The notes under the pieces were generated by a model. The model made no database searches. It was not told where the DNA came from and worked only from the letters and a program-made list of their open reading frames with translations. A program made the position numbers and the translations under genes. Shown here piece by piece: positions 27,959 to 36,936 of a stretch of DNA of 64,000 nucleotides (the first letter of the stretch is position 1; each line of letters begins with the position of its first letter). The DNA is from Alphaproteobacteria bacterium. GTDB taxonomy: Bacteria > Pseudomonadota > Alphaproteobacteria > Micropepsales > Micropepsaceae. Location: NCBI GenBank assembly GCA_019247845.1, contig JAFBAL010000046.1, positions 1 to 64,000 of the forward strand, in the 5' to 3' direction.

Positions 27959-28522
27959 ATGAGCAAGCTCTCGGCCATCGAGCGCATCAAGGCGGCGGCG
28001 CTTCGCCTGGTCGTCGAGCGCGGCGTCGGCGCCACCACGATCCGCGACCTCGCCCAGATGGCGGACGTCGCCGAAGGCGCGCTGTACCGTCACTACGCCA
28101 CCAAGGAAGACCTGATCCGCGAGCTGTTCCGCGAGCGCTATGCCGCCTTCGCGCGGCGCCTGGAGCTCGTGCAGACGGGCAAGCGCGGGCTCAAGGCGAA
28201 GCTGCAGGCCATCGTGCGCGACACCTGCCGGCTGTTCGACGAGGACCAGGTGTCCTACCGCTTCCTGCTGCTGGCCCAGCACGAGGCGATGCGCCTGTTT
28301 CCGCCAGGTCCAGACAGCCCGGTGCCGGTGCTGCGCGCGATGATCGCGAGCGCGATCCGCGCCCGCGAGATCAAGTTCAAGAACGCCGATCTGGGCGCAG
28401 CCCTGGTCCTGGGGCTGATGGTCCAGCCCGCCGTGTCGGTCGTGAACGGCACGCTGGCCGGCCCGCTCGCCCGCCACGCGGACGAGATCGCCGGCGCCTG
28501 CGAGCGCGCGCTTTTCAAATAG
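27959..28522 (+). CDS. TetR-family transcriptional regulator
   Basis: 187-aa repressor-type regulator. The N-terminal helix-turn-helix is typical: IKAAALRLVVERGVGATTIRDLAQMADVAEGALYRHYATKEDLIRELF, with recognition helix EGALYRHY. The C-terminal ligand domain is helical and unassigned. I chose ATG 27959, after the operator, over GTG 27932, which would put the operator inside the gene. The desaturase gene follows after 17 bp and carries a second identical operator core, so the regulator very likely controls itself and the desaturase, perhaps sensing acyl-CoA or another lipid signal (inference). Confidence 0.9.
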   Translation: MSKLSAIERIKAAALRLVVERGVGATTIRDLAQMADVAEGALYRHYATKEDLIRELFRERYAAFARRLELVQTGKRGLKAKLQAIVRDTCRLFDEDQVSYRFLLLAQHEAMRLFPPGPDSPVPVLRAMIASAIRAREIKFKNADLGAALVLGLMVQPAVSVVNGTLAGPLARHADEIAGACERALFK

Positions 28523-28539
28523 GACAAAGGAGGATCGTC

Positions 28540-29811
28540 ATGACGGATCAAGCGTCGGCTTTCGCATCCCGTAGTGTGAGTGAATGTTCACTCGCACTGA
28601 AGGGCCGGAAGGCGCGGGCTCGAGACAGGGGCGAGGCGCCGCACATCCGCTTCGCGCATCGCGACACCAACAGCTTCCGCCAGGCGCTCAACGGCCGCGT
28701 CGATGCCTATTTCGCCGCGAACGGAAAGACCCGCTTCGCCGACCGCGGATTTTGGATCGAGGCGGCGGTGCTTACGGCCGTCATGCTCGGCGCCTATGCT
28801 GCGCTGCTCGGCAATGCGTTCGGCGATCGCTTCGGGCCCTGGGGCTCGCTCGTTCCGGCACTCGTCTACGGGCTCGCGCTGCTGGTGCTGGCGATGAGCG
28901 TGGCGCACGATGCCGCGCATGCCGCGGTCACCGGCAACGGGCGGATCGACGACGCGATCCAGCGGGCGGTGATGGGCCTGCTCGGCGTCGACGGCTATCT
29001 CTGGCGCCTGCGCCACAACGGCTCACACCACGCCTTTCCCAACGTCAACGGCAGCGACATCGACATCGACGAGAACCCGGTGCTGCGGCTGTCGCCCAAC
29101 CATCCCTGGAAGCCGCACTATCGCTTTCAGCACCTCTACGCGCCCTTCGCGTACATGCTGACTTTATGGGATTCGATCTTCGTCAACGACCTGAAGTACC
29201 TGTTCAAGCGCGACCTCGCCAACATGCGCGGCATCGTCCATCCGCGCCGCGAGCATGTGAAGTTCTGGCTGTTCAAGCTGCTCTACCTCACGGTCAACCT
29301 GATCCTGCCGTTGGCGTTCGTCCAGCTGCCGTGGTGGCAGATACTGCTGGGCTATGCGCTCGTGAACGCGGCCGTGTCGCTGGTGTTCGTCGTGCTTCTG
29401 GTGGGCACGCATTTCTCGCTCGAGGCCGATTTTCCCGCGGCCGATGCCGCCGGCCGGCTCGACACCAGCTGGGCGGCACACGCCGTGAGCACCGCGCTCA
29501 ACTGGTCGACCAGGAGCCGCATCGCCTTCCACCTGACCGGCGGCGTCAATTGCCACGCCGCGCATCATCTCTATCCGCGCGTCAACCATGTCCACTACTG
29601 GGCGCTGACGCGCATCGCCGAGCAGACGGCGCGCGAGCACGGCCTCACGTTCCACGAGGCGAGCTTCACGGGCATGATCGCCTCGCATTTCGCGCATCTG
29701 CGGCGGCTTGGGCGCGGCCCGGTGCCGCCGCGAAATGGTGGATGGTGGCTCCGTATGTCGATGCGCATCCCGCCGAAGCTGCTCTTCGGCGTCTATCGCG
29801 CCTTCTATTGA
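28540..29811 (+). CDS. Fatty-acid desaturase (membrane di-iron)
   Basis: 423-aa membrane desaturase or related hydroxylase. The three His boxes are HDAAH (about residue 123), HNGSHH (about 158) and HAAHH (about 339). Four hydrophobic helices occur: VLTAVMLGAYAALLG, LVPALVYGLALLVLAM, LLYLTVNLILPLAFV and LLGYALVNAAVSLVFVVLLV. The layout resembles the linoleoyl-CoA/delta-6-type acyl-lipid desaturases. The start ATG 28540 has an excellent AAAGGAGG 6 nt upstream, so the second operator (28573-28598) lies inside the coding sequence at residues 12-20. It converges on the permease gene, overlapping it by 7 bp. Confidence 0.9.
   Translation: MTDQASAFASRSVSECSLALKGRKARARDRGEAPHIRFAHRDTNSFRQALNGRVDAYFAANGKTRFADRGFWIEAAVLTAVMLGAYAALLGNAFGDRFGPWGSLVPALVYGLALLVLAMSVAHDAAHAAVTGNGRIDDAIQRAVMGLLGVDGYLWRLRHNGSHHAFPNVNGSDIDIDENPVLRLSPNHPWKPHYRFQHLYAPFAYMLTLWDSIFVNDLKYLFKRDLANMRGIVHPRREHVKFWLFKLLYLTVNLILPLAFVQLPWWQILLGYALVNAAVSLVFVVLLVGTHFSLEADFPAADAAGRLDTSWAAHAVSTALNWSTRSRIAFHLTGGVNCHAAHHLYPRVNHVHYWALTRIAEQTAREHGLTFHEASFTGMIASHFAHLRRLGRGPVPPRNGGWWLRMSMRIPPKLLFGVYRAFY
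28573..28598. promoter_or_regulatory. TetR-type operator 2, inside the desaturase gene
   Basis: A 26-bp palindrome (AGTG.GAGTGAA..TTCACTC.CACT) with the core GAGTGAATGTTCACTC at 28578-28593, identical to operator 1. It begins 33 bp after the desaturase start codon. It could act as a roadblock to transcription from the upstream promoter, or mark an internal promoter. Confidence 0.72.
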
Positions 29812-31052
29812 ACCGCGATGCGCAGCGCGAAGGCGGCGGCGATGACCGCGACGCCCGCGTTCACGTCGCGCCACCGCCCCGACACCAGCTTGATCGCGAC
29901 ATAGGAGATGAACCCGATGCCCATCCCGGCCGCGATCGAATAGGTGAAGGGGATGGCGAGCGCGGTGAGAAGGGCGGGTGCGGCTTCGGTCAGGTCGTCC
30001 CACGCGATGTCCTTCAAGCCCTTCGCCATCAAGGCTGCTACGAAGACCAGCGCCGGCGCCGTCGCGAAGGCCGGCACGGCGGCGGCCAGCGGCGCGAAGA
30101 ACAGCGTCAGCAGGAACAGCACGGCCACGGTCACGGCGGTCAGCCCGGTGCGGCCGCCCGCCTGGATGCCGGTCGCGCTCTCGATGTAGGCGGTGACGGG
30201 CGAGGTACCGAGCGCGGCGCCCAGCATCGTCCCCGCCGCGTCGGTGGCGAGCGCGCGGCGCGCGCGGGGCAGGCGCCCGTGCTCGTCGAGCGCGACGGCG
30301 GTCAAGGTGCCCGAGGTGTCGAGCAGGTCGACCAGCAGGAACACGAACACCACGGTCGCGATCGCGGCGGGCGCCGCGCCGGTGAAGTGCATCTGCAGCG
30401 CGGTGGGCGCGAGCGACGGCGGCAGGCCCACGATCCCCGACGGCATCGGCTGCAGACCGGACCCGATGGCGGCCGCGGTCGCGGCCACGATGCCGATCAA
30501 GACCGCGCCGATCACGCCGCGCGCGGCGAGCGCGAACATCAGCACGAAGGCGCCGGCCGCGATCAGCACCTTGGGATCGGTCAGCACGCCCTCTTGGATC
30601 AGCGTGGCGGGGCTGGCCGCGACCACGCCCGCGTTCTCGAAGCCTATCAAGGCCAGGAAGAAGCCGATGCCCGCCGCGATGGCGAGCTTGAGGCTCTTGG
30701 GGATGGCGTCGATCAGCCAGGCGCGGGCGGGCGACAGCGACAGCGCCACGAACAATATGCCCGACAGGAACACGCACCCCAGCGCCAGCCGCCAGTCGCC
30801 GTGGAGCGCGGGCACCACGGTGAAGGCGAAATAGGCGTTCAGCCCCATCCCGGGCGCCAGCGCCACGGGCAGCCGCGCATACAAGCCCATCAGCGCCGTC
30901 GTCAGCGCCGAAGCGAGACAGGTCGCCGTGAACACCGCCCCCTGGTCGAGCCCGGCCGCGCCCAGGATCCTGGGGTTGACGAAGACGATATAGGCCATGG
31001 TCAGGAAGGTCGTCGCACCCGCCACGATTTCGCGCCGGACCGTTGCAGCCAT
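29805..31052 (-). CDS. NCS2-family purine permease (AzgA-like)
   Basis: 415-aa transporter with about 12-13 hydrophobic segments, probably importing adenine, guanine or hypoxanthine by proton symport. The N-terminal GATTFLTMAYIVFVNPRIL and ALAPGMGLNAYFAFTVV are hallmarks of the AzgA branch, and GTSPVTAYIESATGIQAGGRTGLTAV is the substrate-site region of TM10. I chose ATG 31052, which gives the family N-terminus; a longer frame reaches back into the divergent gene. It is divergent from the exported Cys/His protein gene, and its end overlaps the desaturase end. Confidence 0.92.
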   Translation of the reverse strand: MAATVRREIVAGATTFLTMAYIVFVNPRILGAAGLDQGAVFTATCLASALTTALMGLYARLPVALAPGMGLNAYFAFTVVPALHGDWRLALGCVFLSGILFVALSLSPARAWLIDAIPKSLKLAIAAGIGFFLALIGFENAGVVAASPATLIQEGVLTDPKVLIAAGAFVLMFALAARGVIGAVLIGIVAATAAAIGSGLQPMPSGIVGLPPSLAPTALQMHFTGAAPAAIATVVFVFLLVDLLDTSGTLTAVALDEHGRLPRARRALATDAAGTMLGAALGTSPVTAYIESATGIQAGGRTGLTAVTVAVLFLLTLFFAPLAAAVPAFATAPALVFVAALMAKGLKDIAWDDLTEAAPALLTALAIPFTYSIAAGMGIGFISYVAIKLVSGRWRDVNAGVAVIAAAFALRIAVQ

Positions 31053-31092
31053 AACCTTCCCCGCGATTCGAACTGGCGCTAGATTAGGCGTG

Positions 31093-32733
31093 GTGGTGGG
31101 AAAATTTACCATAGCGGCCTTGGCCGCCCTGTTGGTGTGCGCCGTGGCGGGCCCGGCGCAGGCCAATTGGCGCATCCTCAAGGACCATTGGTCCGCCGAG
31201 GACGAGGCCGGCTTCGGCCGCTTCGTCGCCGCCCTGGGCGAAAGCAATTGCAGCTCGTCGCAAAGCTGCCTGCGCGACCCGGCGAACCCCTATCGCAAGA
31301 CCGACCAGAATTTCCTCGACATCGACGTCGATTGCGCCAAGTGGCCCTATCTGCTGCGCGCCTATTACGCGTGGAAGAACAACCTGCCGTTCTCCTATGT
31401 CGACGGCGTGAGCGGCGAGGGCGGCGACCTGCGCTTCACCAAGTCGGCCAATCACCCGACCGGCCGCCACGACATCATCGACCGCGGCGGCGGCATCGAC
31501 GCGCCGGCCGCGATCATGCAGATGCTGGGCAGCGTGTTCTCGGGCACCTATCGCACCGATGCGGGCGAGGAGCGCGGCGTGCAGTCGGATTTCTACTCGC
31601 CCGCGATGCAGCCCGGCACGATCCGTCCCGGCTCGCTGATCTACGACGTCAACGGCCACGTCGCCATCGCCTACAAGGTCGACCAGGACGGGCGCATCTT
31701 CTACATGGACGCGCATCCCGACTTCACCGTCACGCGCAGCGTCTATGGCGCCCAGTTCGGCCAGAGCCCGGCACGGCTCGGCGGCGGCTTGAAGAACTGG
31801 CGGCCGTTCAAACTCATCGGTGCGCACAAGGATGCGGCCGGGCACCTGATGGGCGGGCGCATGGCTTTCGCGCAGAACGGCCAGATCGCGGATTTCTCGC
31901 TCGTCCAGTACAGCGGCACCGAGCCCAATCCGAAGCAGGACATCAAGAAGGCGCGCTTCGTCTATAACGGCGCGCAACTGGGGTTCTATGAATATGTGCG
32001 CGTGGCGGTGTCGGGAGGGCGCATGGAGCTCACCCCGCTCTACGAGCTCCAGGCGACGATGAAGACGCTGTGCAACGACCTCAAGGACCGCGCCCAATAC
32101 GTCGATCTCGACGTCAAGGACGGGATATCGGTCAAGAACCACGCCTCGCGCCTGCCCGACAACATCTACGGCTCGGACGACAAGGAGTGGGAGGAATACT
32201 CCACGCCGTCGCGCGACGCGCGCATCAAGACCGCCTTCGCGCAGTTCTACAAGGACATGCAGGAGATGATCGCGCTGTGGGTCGCCCGCGATCCGCGCAT
32301 CGTCTATGACGGCTTCTCGCTGCAGAAGGACATGAGCGACACCTACCAGGCGCAAAGCCAAGCCTGCACCATCACCTATCTGAGCTCGGACAAGAAGCCG
32401 GTGGCGATGACCTTCGACGACATGATGCGCCGGCTGTTCAAGATCTCGTTCGATCCATATCACTGCATCGAGCTGCGCTGGGGCGCGGAAGGCGCCGAGC
32501 GCGCCTCGTGCCCCGACGGCAAGGCCAAGCTCAAATGGTACGAGGCCGAGCAGCGCCTGAGGAACCAGCCCGACCGCACCTACGACCTGCAGATGGGCTT
32601 CGACCTCGACGAGCTGGGGCGGCACGTGAAGGGCAGCGGCCTCGACGCGCCGCCGCCCGTCGATATCAAGGCCCTGATCGACGCCATGCCCAACCAGGTC
32701 GCGTTCCAGCCGATGAAGCCGGGGGACCGGTAG
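31093..32733 (+). CDS. Exported protein with possible Cys-His (NlpC/P60-like) fold
   Basis: 546-aa periplasmic protein of unknown function. A signal peptide (VGKFTIAALAALLVCAVAGPAQA) follows three consecutive GTG codons at 31090-31098, any of which could start it. An early segment DIDVDCAKWPYLLRAYYAWK places a Cys at the head of a helix, and later SLIYDVNGHVAIAYKV offers a His on a strand; this order resembles NlpC/P60 or CHAP papain-like peptidases. I cannot confirm a catalytic dyad. The second half (residues about 290-546) is charged, with several cysteines. It converges with the SIR2-TPR gene after 12 bp. Confidence 0.7.
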   Translation: MVGKFTIAALAALLVCAVAGPAQANWRILKDHWSAEDEAGFGRFVAALGESNCSSSQSCLRDPANPYRKTDQNFLDIDVDCAKWPYLLRAYYAWKNNLPFSYVDGVSGEGGDLRFTKSANHPTGRHDIIDRGGGIDAPAAIMQMLGSVFSGTYRTDAGEERGVQSDFYSPAMQPGTIRPGSLIYDVNGHVAIAYKVDQDGRIFYMDAHPDFTVTRSVYGAQFGQSPARLGGGLKNWRPFKLIGAHKDAAGHLMGGRMAFAQNGQIADFSLVQYSGTEPNPKQDIKKARFVYNGAQLGFYEYVRVAVSGGRMELTPLYELQATMKTLCNDLKDRAQYVDLDVKDGISVKNHASRLPDNIYGSDDKEWEEYSTPSRDARIKTAFAQFYKDMQEMIALWVARDPRIVYDGFSLQKDMSDTYQAQSQACTITYLSSDKKPVAMTFDDMMRRLFKISFDPYHCIELRWGAEGAERASCPDGKAKLKWYEAEQRLRNQPDRTYDLQMGFDLDELGRHVKGSGLDAPPPVDIKALIDAMPNQVAFQPMKPGDR

Positions 32734-32745
32734 ACGCGCCGGCCG

Positions 32746-34821
32746 CTAAGCCGGGGGCGGCCCGCCTCGCGGCGCGGCTTGGCGCGCCGCCGTGTCGGAC
32801 AGGAACTTCTGGAATTCCGGCGAATCCTTGATGCGCGCGAAATCCTCGTCGGCCTTCACGACCTGCAGGTCGGGCAGCATGTCCGCGTCCCGGCATTCGG
32901 CGAGGTACTTCAGCGCCTGCTCCTTGTCGTTGCGGAGCGCCAGGACGCATGCCAGGTCGTAGGACAGGCGTGCCGGGTCGATCTTATAGGCCTCGCGCAG
33001 CTTGGCCTCGGCCGCCGAAAGAAGCTCGTCCTGCGGCGGCCCCACAAGCGTCTTGCTGTGGCGCGACAGCAGCAAGGCCCATTGCTTGAGCGCGTCGCTG
33101 AAATCGGGCTTCAGCCTGACCGCCTCCTCGAATTTCTGATTGGCCAGTTCGTAGAGCCTGTCCGCCTCCTTGCCCTTGCTGCCTTCGCTTTGCCGCGACA
33201 AAGCCACGCCCCAATCCTTCAGCGTGTCCGGCGCGTCGGGCTTCAGCGCGAACGATTGCGCGTATTTGTCGTTGGCCTGCGAGAACAGCTTGTTGGCTTC
33301 GTCTCCCGTCTTGTTCAAGGCGAGGTTGGCGAGAGCGGCTGCCCAGTTCAGCAGGATCTGGGGATCGTCGGGCTTCAGCTTCAGCGCCTTGTCGAAATTC
33401 TCGATCGCGGCTTCGAAGTGCTTGTCGCCGTTGGGCGTTGCGTCCGCGCGCCCCAGCTGCATCAGCGCGAATCCCAGGCCGTGAAGCGCATAGACGGAGT
33501 TGGGATCGGCCTCCAGGGCCTGCCGGTATTTGGCGATCGCCAGGCCGATCAGGTCGGTCCCGCTGCCGTGGCGCAGCCTCATGACCCGGCCCATGATCGC
33601 GCTGCTCCAATTGGTCAGCACCGCGACGCTGTTGGAGCCGACCGCCAGCGCGTCCTCGAAACTCTTGTCCACCTGAACGAACAGCTTCGCCGCATCGGCA
33701 TCGCCCTTGGACGCGGCCTGGTCCGCCAGCATGTTGGCATGCGCGATATAGGCCCACATCAGGAGGTCGGCGATCTCCTTGTTCTTGCCGCCTTCGTCTT
33801 CGTGCAGCTTCTTCAGGCCCGCCAAATCGTTCTTCGCGAAGAGGTCCGTCGCCAGCAGGCGCGGCGAATTCGCCTGCGACGATTTCTTCCGCGGACCCGG
33901 GACGCCTTCGTATTCCTTGATCGCCGCGGAGACGAACTCCTTGGCGGCGACCAGGATGTCGATCTTGCCTTGCGGATATTCGGCCAGCGATTCCAGCGTG
34001 CCCTGAAGATGCGTGAACGGGGCGCCGACGAAGGCGGGCGGGAAGCATTGCAGCTTCTGGCATAGCTCGACGAAGAAGCGGTCGGCGCTGAAGTCGCGGA
34101 TGAAATAGGTGTTGTCGCGCTCCAGCAGGCGCTGGACGTGCGGCGCGGGGTCTTCCTTTCCGTAGCTAACCCAATACAGCGGATAGTCGAAGCCGGCCAG
34201 AGCCTCGAGCTCCGCGAAGACCGGGTCGTTGTCGCCGCTATAGCCCGCCACGATCCAGGTGCGGTCGCCCGCGGTATCGCGGATTACCGGCCGCACGCGC
34301 GCGGCTTGCCTGTCGACTTCCTCTTCCGTGTTCAGGATGGCGAAGCCCGTGTGCTGGCCATGGAGATAGAAGACGGCCTTTTCCGCGATCCGGTTCGCGC
34401 TGTAATCGTGCTGCGCGACGAAGTCGTAAATGGCGGGGAATTCGCCGACGATCGCACAGGCCTTCGGGATCAGCGGGTCGAAGTTCACGGTCAATATACG
34501 GTCGACGAACCCCGCTTTCAGCAGCTGCGCGATCGCGATATGGGCCCAGTTCAGCTTGGTGCAGGCATTGATGATGCCGCGGATCAGGTCGCGGCGCGTT
34601 CCCACACCCAGCGCGCCCATGCAGTTCGGATAGGTCTTTTCCTTCACCTTCTCGTATCGGCTCGGATAGGCCTTCTCGATCAGCTTCATGATCCCCTTGG
34701 CGTCGGGAATACCCGCGCTGAAGGAGCAGCCGGCGCCCAGCAGCAGCACGCAGCTGTTCTTCTTCGGATTGTTCTGCAACGTCTCGAAGACGTCTTCGAT
34801 GCCGCATTCCTTGAAAGCCAT
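32746..34821 (-). CDS. SIR2-like domain protein with C-terminal TPR repeats
   Basis: 691-aa protein. The N-terminal ~270 residues are a SIR2_2-type Rossmann domain: VLLLGAGCSFSAGIPDAKGI (nucleotide loop), ILTVNFDPLIPKA (TxNxD equivalent) and VFYLHGQHTGF with the catalytic-type His. The rest is helical with TPR repeats, for example KYRQALEADPNSVYALHGLG, NFDKALKLKPDDPQILLNWA and KYAQSFALKPDAPDTLKDWG. SIR2 domains joined to repeat sensors act in several anti-phage systems as NAD-depleting effectors, so a defence role is a reasonable hypothesis. I prefer ATG 34821 over GTG 34830. The CPBP-like gene is 69 bp upstream on the same strand. Confidence 0.85.
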   Translation of the reverse strand: MAFKECGIEDVFETLQNNPKKNSCVLLLGAGCSFSAGIPDAKGIMKLIEKAYPSRYEKVKEKTYPNCMGALGVGTRRDLIRGIINACTKLNWAHIAIAQLLKAGFVDRILTVNFDPLIPKACAIVGEFPAIYDFVAQHDYSANRIAEKAVFYLHGQHTGFAILNTEEEVDRQAARVRPVIRDTAGDRTWIVAGYSGDNDPVFAELEALAGFDYPLYWVSYGKEDPAPHVQRLLERDNTYFIRDFSADRFFVELCQKLQCFPPAFVGAPFTHLQGTLESLAEYPQGKIDILVAAKEFVSAAIKEYEGVPGPRKKSSQANSPRLLATDLFAKNDLAGLKKLHEDEGGKNKEIADLLMWAYIAHANMLADQAASKGDADAAKLFVQVDKSFEDALAVGSNSVAVLTNWSSAIMGRVMRLRHGSGTDLIGLAIAKYRQALEADPNSVYALHGLGFALMQLGRADATPNGDKHFEAAIENFDKALKLKPDDPQILLNWAAALANLALNKTGDEANKLFSQANDKYAQSFALKPDAPDTLKDWGVALSRQSEGSKGKEADRLYELANQKFEEAVRLKPDFSDALKQWALLLSRHSKTLVGPPQDELLSAAEAKLREAYKIDPARLSYDLACVLALRNDKEQALKYLAECRDADMLPDLQVVKADEDFARIKDSPEFQKFLSDTAARQAAPRGGPPPA

Positions 34822-34890
34822 GAGAGCCACTTCTCTTCAGCGTTGAAAGGAAAGCAGAGTCCCCGATAACTGGCAACAATCGGAACCCGG

Positions 34891-35544
34891 TCAGTGCAGC
34901 AGATATCCCGCGCCCAGCGCCACGGCGCGGGCGAGCATGTTCACGCCCGCATTGCGGCGCCACAGATAGAGCCCCGTCACGATCGCGCCGGCGAACCCGG
35001 TCGCGATGGACTCGACCGGATTCCAGCCCGACCAGGTGACCGCGACGAAGCCTGCGAGCGACAGGCCGGCGCCGATCCATTTGCCGCTGCCGCCCCCGCC
35101 CAGCGCGTCCGCCGCGCGCTCGATGGGCGCGGCGCGGAAGAGTATCTCGCCCGCGACCGCAAGGCGCACGACCATGATCGCGCGGTACCACCGCGGCATC
35201 TGCATCAGGTTGGGCACGTGGCTCATGCTGATGCTCAGGATCAGGACCGCGAACAGCGCGAGGTAGACGACGATCGCGTTGAAGATCAGAAGCCCCGCGC
35301 CCGCGAGCGCGATCAGCCCGTCGCGCCAGCTCATCGGCCTGAGCCCGATCGACGACGGCGCCCGTCTCTCGACCAGGAGCACATAGGCGAGCACGGCCAC
35401 GGTCGCGCCCCACCACAGGGCCTCGCTCCACAACCGCTGATCGAGCGTGGCTTTCGGGCCCGGATCGGTCCAGGTGAGCGCCAGCGCTGCGCCCAGGCTG
35501 AGGACGAAGCCGATCGCGGCCCGGATTCGATGTGGTTCGTTCAT
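34891..35544 (-). CDS. CPBP (CAAX protease-like) membrane protein, motif-poor
   Basis: 217-aa protein with about six hydrophobic segments. GEILFRAAPIERAADAL resembles motif 1 (EExxxR) of the CPBP/Abi intramembrane protease family but keeps only one acidic residue before the Arg. The motif-2 His is not evident, and the region of motif 3 reads RRNAGVNMLARAVALGAG with no HxxxN. It may therefore be an inactive member, or not a true one. Start ATG 35544 has GAGGGG upstream; a longer frame would run into proS. It is divergent from proS (72 bp) and lies upstream of the SIR2-TPR gene on the same strand. Confidence 0.55.
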   Translation of the reverse strand: MNEPHRIRAAIGFVLSLGAALALTWTDPGPKATLDQRLWSEALWWGATVAVLAYVLLVERRAPSSIGLRPMSWRDGLIALAGAGLLIFNAIVVYLALFAVLILSISMSHVPNLMQMPRWYRAIMVVRLAVAGEILFRAAPIERAADALGGGGSGKWIGAGLSLAGFVAVTWSGWNPVESIATGFAGAIVTGLYLWRRNAGVNMLARAVALGAGYLLH

Positions 35545-35616
35545 GCGCAAGGCCCCCTCGACCGCGGCAGCCTCGGAGGCTATTAGAGGTTTTGTCAACC
35601 GCACCCGGACGAAACG

Positions 35617-36936
35617 ATGCGCCTGTCCCGCTATTTCCTGCCCCTCCTGAAGGAGACGCCGTCCGAGGCGCAGATCGTCTCGCACCGCTTCATGCTGCGC
35701 GCCGGCATGATCCGCCAGGAGGCCGCCGGCATCTATGCCTGGCTGCCGCTGGGCTTCAAGGTGCTCGGCAAGATCGAGCAGATCGTGCGCGAGGAGATGA
35801 ACCGCGCCGGCGCCATCGAGATATTGATGCCGACCTTGCAGCCCTCGGACCTGTGGAAGGAGACCGGCCGCTACGACGCCTATGGGCCGGAGATGCTGCG
35901 CATCACCGACCGCCACGAGCGCGAGCTGGTCTACGGCCCGACCAACGAGGACATGATCACCGAGATCTTCCGCGCCTATGTCCGCTCATACAAGGCGCTG
36001 CCGCTCAACCTCTATCATACGCAGTGGAAGTTCCGCGACGAGATCCGGCCGCGCTTCGGCGTGATGCGCGGGCGCGAGTTCCTGATGAAGGACGCGTACT
36101 CCTTCGACCTCGACAAGGAGGCGGCGCGGCGCTCCTACAACAGGATGTACGTCGCCTATCTGCGCGCCTTCACGCGCATGGGGATCGTGACGATCCCGAT
36201 GCGCGCCGAGACCGGGCCCATCGGCGGAGACCTCAGCCACGAGTTCATCGTGCTCGCCGACACCGGCGAGAGCGAGGTGTTCTGCCACAAGGACCTTCTC
36301 GACATGCCGGTGCCGGGCGAGGACGTCGACTTCGACGGCGACCTCGAGCCCATCGTGCGCCAGCGCACCGCGCTCTATGCCGCGACGTCCGACGTGCACG
36401 ACGCGGCGCGCTTCGAGGCCGAGGTGCCGGCCGACAAGCGCGTCACCGCGCGCGGCATCGAGGTCGGGCAGATCTTCTATTTCGGCACCAAGTATTCGGT
36501 GCCGATGAAGGCGGTGGTGACCGGCCCCGACGGCAAGGACGTGGCCGTCCATGGCGGTTCCTACGGCGTCGGCGTGTCGCGGCTGGTCGGCGCGATCATC
36601 GAGGCCTGCCATGACGAGGCGGGCATCGTCTGGCCGGCCCCGGTGGCGCCGTTCGACATCGGGCTGATCAACCTGAAGAAGGGCGACGCCAAGACCGATG
36701 CGGCCGGCGAGGACCTCTATGCCAGGCTGACCAAGGCGGGCAGGGACGTGCTCTACGACGACACCGACGAGCGGCCCGGCGCCAAGTTCGCCAGCATGGA
36801 CCTGATCGGCCTGCCCACCCAGCTCGTGGTCGGCCCCCGCGGCCTTGAAAAAGGCATGGTCGAGGTCAAGAACCGCGCCACCGGCGCCAAGGAGGAGATG
36901 ACCCTCGAGGCGGCGGTGAACAGGTTCACGAGCTGA
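35617..36936 (+). CDS. proS: Proline--tRNA ligase
   Basis: 439-aa class II aminoacyl-tRNA synthetase that charges tRNA-Pro. Motif 2 is [28 protein letters not shown], motif 3 is [17 protein letters not shown], and the C-terminal anticodon-binding domain ends [21 protein letters not shown]. It lacks the large editing insertion of the E. coli enzyme; this short form is typical of alphaproteobacteria. The stop overlaps the lolC start (TGATG). Confidence 0.97.
   Translation: MRLSRYFLPLLKETPSEAQIVSHRFMLRAGMIRQEAAGIYAWLPLGFKVLGKIEQIVREEMNRAGAIEILMPTLQPSDLWKETGRYDAYGPEMLRITDRHERELVYGPTNEDMITEIFRAYVRSYKALPLNLYHTQWKFRDEIRPRFGVMRGREFLMKDAYSFDLDKEAARRSYNRMYVAYLRAFTRMGIVTIPMRAETGPIGGDLSHEFIVLADTGESEVFCHKDLLDMPVPGEDVDFDGDLEPIVRQRTALYAATSDVHDAARFEAEVPADKRVTARGIEVGQIFYFGTKYSVPMKAVVTGPDGKDVAVHGGSYGVGVSRLVGAIIEACHDEAGIVWPAPVAPFDIGLINLKKGDAKTDAAGEDLYARLTKAGRDVLYDDTDERPGAKFASMDLIGLPTQLVVGPRGLEKGMVEVKNRATGAKEEMTLEAAVNRFTS

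Noticed and set aside
27959..32733. Accessory block as an integrated mobile element
   Set aside because: No integrase, transposase or terminal repeats are visible, and the tRNA genes in the window are not next to it.
32734..32760. CCGGC/GCCGG hairpin between the convergent Cys/His and SIR2 genes as a terminator
   Set aside because: Only a 5-bp stem, no T run on either strand, and part of it lies in the end of the SIR2 gene.
35590..35605. TTGACA on the minus strand upstream of the CPBP-like gene as its promoter
   Set aside because: No acceptable -10 stands 16-18 bp downstream; left unassigned.
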